From the NCBI GenBank assembly GCA_036011305.1, contig DASCNA010000184.1, positions 1-11,940 on the forward strand: a DNA stretch of 11,940 nucleotides. Reading direction: 5' to 3'. Source of the stretch: DASCNA01 sp036011305. GTDB lineage: Bacteria; Verrucomicrobiota; Lentisphaeria; Victivallales; GWF2-38-69. A program made the position numbers and the translations under genes. Under the pieces are notes generated by a model that was not told the DNA's origin, searched no databases, and saw only the letters and a list, made by a program, of their open reading frames with translations. Each line of letters opens with the position of its first letter. Position 1 is the first letter of the stretch. Positions 6,269-11,940 of this stretch are shown here, piece after piece.

Positions 6269-7675
6269 ATGAAAAATTTTATGGATGAGGATTTTCTATT
6301 ACAGAGTAAGATAGCTAAAAAATTATATAATGATTTTGCAAAAGATATGCCGATATTTGACTATCACTGTCATATCTCACCAAAAGAAATAGCTGAAGAT
6401 AAAATGTATAGCGATATTACAGAAATCTGGCTTGGAGGTGATCATTATAAGTGGAGAGCAATGCGCAGTAACGGTATAAATGAAGAATATATTACCGGTT
6501 CAAAAAGCAATAAAGAAAAGTTTTTGAAATGGGCTGAAACTATGCCTTACTGTATCGGTAATCCTCTGTACCACTGGACTCATCTTGAACTAAAACGATA
6601 TTTTGGTGTTAATAAAGCCTTATCGCCTGATACTGCTGAGGAAATCTGGAATATTTGTAATCAAAAACTTCAGACACCCGAATTTTCAGCAAAAAATATT
6701 ATCAAAAAATCAAATGTCAGAGCTCTATGCACTACAGATGATCCGTTGGATACTTTAGAGTATCATGCTGAAATTAAAAAAGATAAAAACTTTGATGTAA
6801 AAGTACTTCCTGCTTTCAGACCGGATAAAGTTGTAAATATCCATAAAACAGAAGATTTTATCGCCTGGGTTGAAAGATTAGCAGAAATTACTGATTGTGA
6901 CATTAAAAATTTCAGTTTACTTCTAAAAGCCTTAAAACAGAGAATTGATTTCTTTCATGAAGCTGGCTGCAGACTTTCTGATCATGGTTTGGATAATATT
7001 GAATATTTCCAAGTTACAGATGATGAAATTGACCAAATCCTTAAAAAAGTATTAAATGGAGAGTCAATTTCAGAAACTGAAATAGCTAAATACAAAGCAA
7101 AAATGCTACTGTTTTTAGGAGAAGAATATGCAAAACGTAAATGGGTAATGCAGTATCACATTGGTGTTACGAGAAACAATAACAGCAAAATATTTAATAA
7201 AATTGGACCTGATACAGGTTTTGATGCTGTAGGCGAATTTAATTTTGCTCAGAATCTTCCGAAATTAATGGATGATCTGGAATCCAGAGATATGCTTCCT
7301 AAAACTATTTTATACAGTGCCAATCCTAAAGATAATTTTGTTATAGGAACAATTATTGGCTCTTTTCAAAACAGCAGTATTCCTGGTAAAATACAATTTG
7401 GTTCAGGATGGTGGTTTAATGATCAGAAGGATGGTATGATACAGCAAATGTCTTGTTTAGGCAATCTTGGATTACTTGGACGATTTATCGGAATGCTTAC
7501 AGATTCAAGAAGTTTTCTGTCATATACACGCCATGAATACTTCAGAAGGATTCTTTGTAATTTACTGGGAGAATGGATTGAAAATGGTGAATATCCTTAT
7601 GATGAAAAATATCTAAAAGAAATAGTGGAAGGTATTTCTTTTAATAATATAAATAAGTATTTAAATATTAACTGA
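6269..7675 (+). CDS. uxaC: glucuronate isomerase (uronate isomerase)
   Basis: Converts D-glucuronate to D-fructuronate (and can convert D-galacturonate to D-tagaturonate), the first intracellular step. The 468 residues match the family length (about 470). The enzyme belongs to the amidohydrolase-like fold: the metal-binding pair His33/His35 lies in FDYHCHISPKEIAED, and TEIWLGGDHYKWRAMR, CTTDDPLDTLEYH, the MQYHIGVTRNNNS stretch and FGSGWWFNDQ follow in the family order. The ATG is 17 bases after uxuB with GGAG at 6257-6260, so translation is likely linked. No uxaA or uxaB is nearby, so the operon appears built for the glucuronate/fructuronate branch rather than galacturonate. The stop is TGA. 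Confidence 0.95.
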   Translation: MKNFMDEDFLLQSKIAKKLYNDFAKDMPIFDYHCHISPKEIAEDKMYSDITEIWLGGDHYKWRAMRSNGINEEYITGSKSNKEKFLKWAETMPYCIGNPLYHWTHLELKRYFGVNKALSPDTAEEIWNICNQKLQTPEFSAKNIIKKSNVRALCTTDDPLDTLEYHAEIKKDKNFDVKVLPAFRPDKVVNIHKTEDFIAWVERLAEITDCDIKNFSLLLKALKQRIDFFHEAGCRLSDHGLDNIEYFQVTDDEIDQILKKVLNGESISETEIAKYKAKMLLFLGEEYAKRKWVMQYHIGVTRNNNSKIFNKIGPDTGFDAVGEFNFAQNLPKLMDDLESRDMLPKTILYSANPKDNFVIGTIIGSFQNSSIPGKIQFGSGWWFNDQKDGMIQQMSCLGNLGLLGRFIGMLTDSRSFLSYTRHEYFRRILCNLLGEWIENGEYPYDEKYLKEIVEGISFNNINKYLNIN

Positions 7676-7697
7676 TCATAACAACTTTTGGGGGATA

Positions 7698-8738
7698 ATG
7701 AAGAATATTACAATTGTAGTATTGATGTTCGTTATTATTGCAGCCATTCTTCCTTTGCAGGGGATTGCTGACAGCACCACACAGAAAACTAACAATGGAA
7801 ATAAATATTCTAAACAGTTGAAGGGGATAGATAGTCAGATTGTTTTGACGCTAGCTCATGGCATGAATCCAAAACATCCGGTTTCGGTGGGGATGAGATT
7901 TTTTGCCAAGCGTGTAAAAGAATTATCTCAAGATAAGATTATTATACATATTTTCCCAAATGGTCAGTTGGGGAATGAAGTTGATCTAACTCAGCAGGTA
8001 CAGTTAGGGTGTATTGATATGATGAAAACATCTGCTTCTGCAATGGAAGGGTTTGTGCCTGAATTTTCTGTATTATCTCTTCCTTATCTCTTTATAGATG
8101 AGGCGCATTACTGGAAAGTATTGAGAGGTCCTACTGGACAATCCATACTGGATTCAGGATTGTCTGTAGGGTTAAAAGGGCTTACATTTTATGATGCTGG
8201 AGCAAGAAGCTTTTATACTAAAAATAAACCTATTTTGAAGCCGGTAGATCTTAAAGGAATGAAAATAAGGACACAAAGCAGCCCTACATCAATAGAAATG
8301 ATTAAAGTATTGGGTGGATCACCAACTCCTATTCCTTACGGTTCTTTATATACGGCGCTTCAGCAAGGTGTAGTTGACGGTGCTGAGAATAATATTCCCA
8401 GCCTTTACAGTTCTCGCCAGTATGAAACAGTAAAATATTTTGCTCTTGATGAACATACAATGACTCCTGATGTTTTGATGATAAGTAAAATTGTATGGGA
8501 AAAACTCCCTAAAGTAGCACATGAAATTCTATTGCAGGCAGCAAAAGAATCTTTGGATTTTCAGATAAAACTATGGAATAAAGTATCTGAGGAAGATCTT
8601 GTAAAAATCAAGAAAAGCTGAGTAAAAGTATTTCAGGTGGATAAAAAGCCTTTTCAGGAAAAAGTGAAACCGATGTATGCTAGATACATTGGTACAAAAG
8701 TCGGAACATTAATTAACAAGATAAAAGAGGCTGAATAA
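7698..8738 (+). pseudogene. dctP: TRAP transporter substrate-binding protein DctP, interrupted by an in-frame TGA
   Basis: Periplasmic receptor for the TRAP system, here probably for a hexuronate. Residues 1-24 form a signal peptide (MKN, a hydrophobic run, then QGIA before D) without a lipobox cysteine. After a 20-25 residue polar linker comes the DctP domain, with LAHGMNPKHPVSVGM, FPNGQLGNE, SLPYLF, GMKIRTQSSP (Arg191 aligns with the family's carboxylate-binding arginine), ALQQGVVDGAENN and EHTMTPDVLMISK. The frame meets TGA at 8619-8621 after KIKKS, giving 307 residues. The same frame then continues for 38 more codons, VKVFQVDKKPFQEKVKPMYA onward, to TAA at 8736-8738. That is the expected C-terminal tail of the family, and with it the total of about 346 codons is normal. 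Relatives have Gly after KKA/KKS, so GGA to TGA would explain the stop. The GGGGGA ribosome site is only 2 bases from the ATG. If real, the truncated protein lacks its terminal helix and may not be functional. Confidence 0.8.
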
Positions 8739-8739
8739 A

Positions 8740-9294
8740 ATGTTGAAATTTATAAAGTTTATTAGAGACACTTTAGTCAAAATACTTGAGTATATCGCCA
8801 TAGTGTTAATGGGTTCCTTAGTATTGGTTGTTGTCTGGCAGATTTTATCTCGCTACGTAATGCCTTTGCCGAGTACATGGACAGCTGAAGTTGCCAGAAT
8901 TCTTTTGATATGGGTATCGCTTATTGGAACATGTATTGTTTTTATGGAAAAAGGGCATCTTGGAGTTGACTTTTTTATTGATAGATTTGCTAAAGGTAAA
9001 ATTCGTATTTATGCTGACATACTTGTTTATGTGATAGTGCTTCTGTTTTCGAGTATTATTTTCCTTTACGGAGGAGGACGGTTAGTATATTTGATAATGA
9101 CAGTAACGCATCAAATAACTCCTGTTTTAGGTATGAATAAAGGGATAGTGTATTTAGTAATACCTATTTGCGGCGCATTCATGGTTCTTTTTTCCTGTGA
9201 AGGTATTTTTGAAAAAATAATGCTTTTAAAAGGAAAGTTAACAAAATCTGAATTGTCAGGTATTCATCCGACAGAAGAAACATTTACAGAGTAA
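8740..9294 (+). CDS. dctQ: TRAP transporter small membrane subunit DctQ
   Basis: Small integral membrane subunit that pairs with DctM to form the TRAP permease. The 184 residues contain four likely membrane helices, at about 16-36, 47-69, 90-112 and 135-153. The family hallmark lies between the first two: VVWQILSRYVMPLPSTWTAEVAR followed by WVSLIGTCIVFMEKGHLGVD, given here as separate motifs around residues 31-77. The soluble C-terminal tail is short and acidic (EETFTE). The ATG follows the end of the full-length dctP frame by one base, which shows that the dctP tail is part of the ancestral gene layout. AGAGG at 8726-8730 lies inside the dctP tail, so ribosomes stopping at the early TGA would leave about 120 bases untranslated before this start. 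Confidence 0.93.
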   Translation: MLKFIKFIRDTLVKILEYIAIVLMGSLVLVVVWQILSRYVMPLPSTWTAEVARILLIWVSLIGTCIVFMEKGHLGVDFFIDRFAKGKIRIYADILVYVIVLLFSSIIFLYGGGRLVYLIMTVTHQITPVLGMNKGIVYLVIPICGAFMVLFSCEGIFEKIMLLKGKLTKSELSGIHPTEETFTE

Positions 9295-9306
9295 CAGGAG
9301 TTAATT

Positions 9307-10605
9307 ATGGATATACAGGTTCTTATTTTAATAGTTACATTTTTCATATTATTGTTTATAAATGTTCCAATTGCTTTTTGTTTAGGCATTGCAACATTTT
9401 TCACTATTCTTTCAATTGGCCATATTCCAGCATCAACTATTATTGCTCAACGATTGGCAAGTGGTATTGACTCTTTTGCTTTACTCGCAATTCCGTTTTT
9501 TATACTTTCCGGTATCCTTATGGGAAGAGGAGGAATGGCGCAAAGGCTTATTGCTTTTGCTAAAACAGTTATGGGAAGATTTCCTGGTGGATTGGGTTAT
9601 GTAAATGTTTTGACATGTATGCTTTTTGGCTCTATTTCAGGTTCATCAACTGCCGCTGTTTCATCTGTCGGTGGATTCATGATACCGGAAATGAATAAAA
9701 ACGGATATGATAAAGATTTTAATATCTCAGTAACAGCTACCGCTGCAACTGTTGGTTTGATGATTCCTCCCAGTAATATCATGATTATATATGCCCTGGT
9801 GACACAGAGTGTGTCAGTGGCAGCCATGTTTATGGCTGGTATACTGCCGGGTATTCTAGTTGGTATATGTATTATGATTGCATGTGGTTTTATTAGTACA
9901 AAACGAGGATATGGAGCTGGTCAAAAATCTTCTTTTAAAGAAATATGTGTGGCATTCAAAGGAGCTATTCTCAGTCTGTTTCTTGTTATTATTGTTCTTG
10001 GTGGAATTTTATCTGGAGTGTTTACTGCAACAGAAGCTGCAGGTGTTGCTGTGGTGTATGCTTTTATTATTGTATTTTTTGTTTATAGGGAACTCTCTTT
10101 TAAAGAGCTGCCTGAAATTTTATTACAGTGTGCTAAGACAACCGCAATTGTAATGATTCTTATCGGTATGTCTTCTGCCATGTCATGGGTTTTATCATAT
10201 GATTATATTCCGCAGCATTTAAGTGCAGAACTGTTATCTTTATCAAATAATAAGTTCGTGATTTTGATTATAATCAACGTATTACTGTTAGTTGTCGGCA
10301 TGTTTATGGACATGACACCTGCTGTTTTGGTATTTACACCATTGTTTTTGCCTATGGCAATTCATCTTGGGATTAACCCGGTTCATTTTGGTATGATAAT
10401 GATTGTAAATCTATGTATTGGTTTATGTACACCTCCTGTTGGCACGTGTCTTTTTGTCGGATGCAGTGTAGGAGGTTCTAGTATTACAAAGGTTTCAAAG
10501 CAGATGCCGATATTTATTTTGGCAATGATAGTAGCACTGATTTTAATTACATTTATTCCGCAAATATCAATGTTTATTCCCAATTTACTGGGATTGGCCA
10601 ATTGA
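9307..10605 (+). CDS. dctM: TRAP transporter large membrane subunit DctM
   Basis: Main translocation subunit of the TRAP system, which uses a sodium or proton gradient to import the acid delivered by DctP. The 432 residues are the usual length and the protein is hydrophobic throughout, with about twelve membrane segments. Diagnostic motifs are PFFILSGILMGRGGMAQRL (63-81), FGSISGSSTAAVSSVG (107-122), the TATAATVGLMIPPSNIMIIY region (about 143-162), MAGILPG (176-182) and GLCTPPVGTCLFVG near the C-terminus, which forms the second pseudo-symmetric half. AGGAG at 9296-9300 sits 6 bases before the ATG, 12 bases after dctQ. It is the last gene of the operon. The stop TGA at 10603-10605 lies within a hairpin. 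Specificity cannot be read from this subunit; a uronate is inferred from the catabolic genes. Confidence 0.96.
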   Translation: MDIQVLILIVTFFILLFINVPIAFCLGIATFFTILSIGHIPASTIIAQRLASGIDSFALLAIPFFILSGILMGRGGMAQRLIAFAKTVMGRFPGGLGYVNVLTCMLFGSISGSSTAAVSSVGGFMIPEMNKNGYDKDFNISVTATAATVGLMIPPSNIMIIYALVTQSVSVAAMFMAGILPGILVGICIMIACGFISTKRGYGAGQKSSFKEICVAFKGAILSLFLVIIVLGGILSGVFTATEAAGVAVVYAFIIVFFVYRELSFKELPEILLQCAKTTAIVMILIGMSSAMSWVLSYDYIPQHLSAELLSLSNNKFVILIIINVLLLVVGMFMDMTPAVLVFTPLFLPMAIHLGINPVHFGMIMIVNLCIGLCTPPVGTCLFVGCSVGGSSITKVSKQMPIFILAMIVALILITFIPQISMFIPNLLGLAN

Positions 10606-10618
10606 TGATGGCAATTGG
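10598..10618 (+). terminator. hairpin across the dctM stop codon (weak terminator or messenger-end structure)
   Basis: CCAATTG at 10598-10604 and CAATTGG at 10612-10618 are perfect inverted copies with a 7-base loop, and the TGA stop of dctM lies at the top of the left arm. A U-rich run, TTGTTTTT at about 10624-10632, begins only after several other bases, so it is not a textbook intrinsic terminator. It may mark the 3' end of the operon messenger or protect it. Confidence 0.35.
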
Positions 10619-10954
10619 TACCATTGTTGTTTTTCTGGGTGATACTCTATCTGGGAAAGTCAGGTTGCAAATAATTATTACTTACCTTTCAATGTAATGG
10701 GCAGATCAGTGTAATCACAAAAGAATTATTGATTTTAAGTTAAAAAATAAAAGTTATTAAAGTTGTTCCAACACATAAAGGGCAGACTATTTTAGAGTTT
10801 TTTAAATAGATGCGTTATATGTTTGTAGAATAAATTTTCATACAGAAATGTATAAGCTTTTCTTGGAGGTCATACAAAACTATACAAAGGGCTTAAAATT
10901 AGACTGAAAGCCAGGTATATTAGTTTTCAATCTAAATTATATATATTTAATTAA
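10606..10954. other. non-coding gap between convergent dctM and TM2 gene
   Basis: About 350 bases with no convincing gene on either strand. A 29-codon plus-strand frame (10608-10697, MAIGTIVVFLGD) and a 22-triplet stretch ending in a TAG at 10807-10809 have no recognisable family or ribosome site. A short hairpin ATACA-GAAA-TGTAT lies at 10840-10853, followed by AAGCTTTTCTT. ATACAAA occurs as a short direct repeat at about 10872 and 10882. The main structured feature is the larger hairpin at 10899-10935, described separately. Because both flanking genes point inward, no promoter is needed here and none was evident. Confidence 0.5.
10899..10935 (-). terminator. imperfect hairpin between convergent genes, probable terminator for the TM2 transcript
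   Basis: TTAGACTGAAAGC (10899-10911) and GTTTTCAATCTAA (10923-10935) pair over 13 positions with one mismatch and one wobble pair, around an 11-base loop. Read on the minus strand, the hairpin follows the TM2 stop codon by about 20 bases and is followed by TTTTAAG, a short U-tract. On the plus strand it is followed by ATTATATATATTT, so it could also stop read-through from dctM. AT-rich stems of this kind are weak, hence the moderate score. Confidence 0.45.
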
Positions 10955-11191
10955 CTAAAACTTAATTGGCAGTCCTTCTTTGTCTTTAAATACGCCTAAT
11001 ATTATTAATATTAAGTCAATAATAACCCAGATCCCGCCAAGGCCGCATGTAATTAACATTAATATTCCTGTACCGACTTTTCCTGCATAGAACCTATGAA
11101 TACCGAGATAGCCAAGAAAAATGCACAAAAGAAGTGTAACAACAAAATTTCTTTCGCTAACGTAATAGATATGTTCTGGTTGTTCATTCAT
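10955..11191 (-). CDS. TM2-domain membrane protein
   Basis: A 78-residue protein that is almost entirely one TM2 domain. A short polar N-terminus with two tyrosines (EHIYYVSERN) is followed by a first membrane helix and the hallmark FLGYLGIHRFYAGKVGTG. A second hydrophobic segment, GLGGIWVIIDLILIILG, carries the conserved aspartate, and a short tail ends GLPIKF. TM2 domains are inner-membrane modules of unknown biochemical role; the name describes only the fold. The ATG is preceded on the minus strand by AAGG at 11199-11202. A second in-frame-looking ATG two bases inward is in another frame and is not used. The gene begins 31 bases after the UPF0173 hydrolase and probably shares its transcript. 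Nothing ties it to the uronate operon. Confidence 0.88.
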   Translation of the reverse strand: MNEQPEHIYYVSERNFVVTLLLCIFLGYLGIHRFYAGKVGTGILMLITCGLGGIWVIIDLILIILGVFKDKEGLPIKF

Positions 11192-11222
11192 AATATCACC
11201 TTTATCTATATTGATCTAATAA

Positions 11223-11906
11223 TTATAAAGTGTAGGAATCGCCAGGCTGAAGCAATGTAGCTTTTGTGTCAGTTTTCCTATTTACTTCATCAACCCATGG
11301 TTTAGGATCCTGTATAATAACATCGAAAGTATTATAATGAATAGGAATTACTTCATCAGGCTTAATTAATTTTATTGCTTTAAAAGCATCATCTGGTCCC
11401 ATTGTAAAGTTATCTCCAATAGGAAGAAATGCCATATCAATACTTTCTTCTCCAATAAGCTTCATGTCATAGAAAAGTCCTGTATCACATGCATGATAAA
11501 TATTTTTACCACCTAATGAGAAAACAAACCCGCATGGATTGCCGCCATATGAACCGTCAGGTAAGGGAGAACTGTGATGAGCTATTACCATTTTAACTCT
11601 GCCGAATGGGAAGTTATAACCTCCTCCCAGTTGCATTGGGTGGAAATTTTTTACACCTTTGTCAGCAAGCCAGTTACAAATTTCAGGATTTGCTATAACT
11701 GTTGCTCCTGTATGTTCTGCTATTTCTACTGTATCTCCAAGATGGTCTGCATGGCCATGAGATACAAAAATATACTCTGTATCAATTTCAGATGGTTTAA
11801 CAGTAGCTAATTTATTGCCGGTGATGAATGGGTCAGTTATTATTTTTGAGCCGTTGTATTCAATTAAAAAGCAGGCATGGCTGTACCATGTGATATTGAT
11901 ATTCAT
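11223..11906 (-). CDS. UPF0173-family metal-dependent hydrolase (metallo-beta-lactamase fold, YtkL-like)
   Basis: A 227-residue stand-alone metallo-beta-lactamase-fold protein, the normal length for UPF0173. The start MNINITWYSHACFLIEYNG, then ITDPFITGN, is typical. The metal site is SHGHADH with His50, His52, Asp54 and His55, followed by the family motifs GGGYNFPFG, AHHSSPLPDG, YHACDTGLFYDM, the LPIGDNFTMGPDDA stretch and IPIHYNTFDVI, which supply the remaining histidine and aspartate ligands. The substrate of this family is not established; it is annotated generally as a hydrolase and the sequence does not narrow it down. A strong GGAGG ribosome site (11913-11917) lies 6 bases before the ATG. 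Any promoter would lie at the very edge of the window, in the AT-rich stretch after 11918. Confidence 0.93.
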   Translation of the reverse strand: MNINITWYSHACFLIEYNGSKIITDPFITGNKLATVKPSEIDTEYIFVSHGHADHLGDTVEIAEHTGATVIANPEICNWLADKGVKNFHPMQLGGGYNFPFGRVKMVIAHHSSPLPDGSYGGNPCGFVFSLGGKNIYHACDTGLFYDMKLIGEESIDMAFLPIGDNFTMGPDDAFKAIKLIKPDEVIPIHYNTFDVIIQDPKPWVDEVNRKTDTKATLLQPGDSYTL

Positions 11907-11940
11907 TTTTTACCTCCAGTAAAAAAATAATTATTAATAA

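Noticed and set aside
8619..8621. Genetic code with TGA read as glycine or tryptophan, or as selenocysteine
   Set aside because: TGA ends kdgA, uxaC and dctM at the expected family lengths, and DctP has no selenocysteine at this site in any family knowledge I have.
9878..10153. 91-codon plus-strand frame within dctM
   Set aside because: Out-of-frame shadow of a membrane protein gene; its leucine/phenylalanine-rich composition comes from reading the hydrophobic codons in another frame.
10608..10697. 29-codon plus-strand frame just after dctM
   Set aside because: It begins inside the hairpin after the dctM stop, has no ribosome site and no recognisable motif.
10744..10809. 22-triplet stretch (21 sense codons plus TAG) encoding VIKVVPTHKGQTILEFFK, possibly a gene remnant
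   Set aside because: It has no start codon or ribosome site, a stop immediately upstream, and no family that I recognise; too short to support.

Overview
The window is AT-rich, by eye roughly two thirds A+T. It is dominated by one plus-strand catabolic operon for D-glucuronate. The TRAP binding protein has an ordinary signal peptide with no lipobox cysteine, which fits a free periplasmic protein and so a Gram-negative (diderm) envelope. The fructuronate reductase is of the short-chain dehydrogenase type, and a haem-domain fragment of an anaerobic respiratory type lies at the left edge. Together these suggest an anaerobic or facultative AT-rich diderm bacterium. The sequence alone does not let me name a phylum.

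Layout. Positions 3-95 hold the last 30 codons of a protein with an ethylbenzene-dehydrogenase/DMSO-reductase-type haem-binding domain. Positions 107-1022 hold a damaged LacI/GalR regulator: its DNA-binding domain is missing and an A8 tract shifts the frame. A possible promoter and operator lie at about 1056-1088. The operon then runs uxuA1 (1149), kdgA (2360), a 207-bp gap with a GC-richer imperfect inverted repeat, kdgK (3206), uxuA2 (4295), an SDR-type uxuB (5403), uxaC (6269) and the TRAP transporter dctP-dctQ-dctM (7698-10605). About 350 bp without a gene follows, holding a hairpin on the dctM stop codon and a larger hairpin facing the convergent genes. On the minus strand, a UPF0173 metallo-hydrolase (11906-11223) lies upstream of a small TM2-domain membrane protein (11191-10955).

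How the genes work together. The TRAP system would import a hexuronate. UxaC isomerises D-glucuronate to D-fructuronate and UxuB reduces it to D-mannonate. UxuA dehydrates mannonate to 2-keto-3-deoxy-D-gluconate (KDG). KdgK phosphorylates KDG to KDPG, and KdgA cleaves KDPG to pyruvate and glyceraldehyde-3-phosphate. Every step from uptake to central metabolism is present, and mannonate dehydratase is encoded twice by two different length classes. No UxaA/UxaB (galacturonate branch), glucuronidase or polysaccharide lyase is in the window.

The most notable observations are lesions and structures rather than a new system. They are an in-frame TGA in dctP followed by an intact 38-codon C-terminal tail, the broken LacI gene joined to the end of a respiratory gene, and the inverted-repeat element between kdgA and kdgK with two mutually exclusive short hairpins. 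I did not find a convincing undescribed system here.
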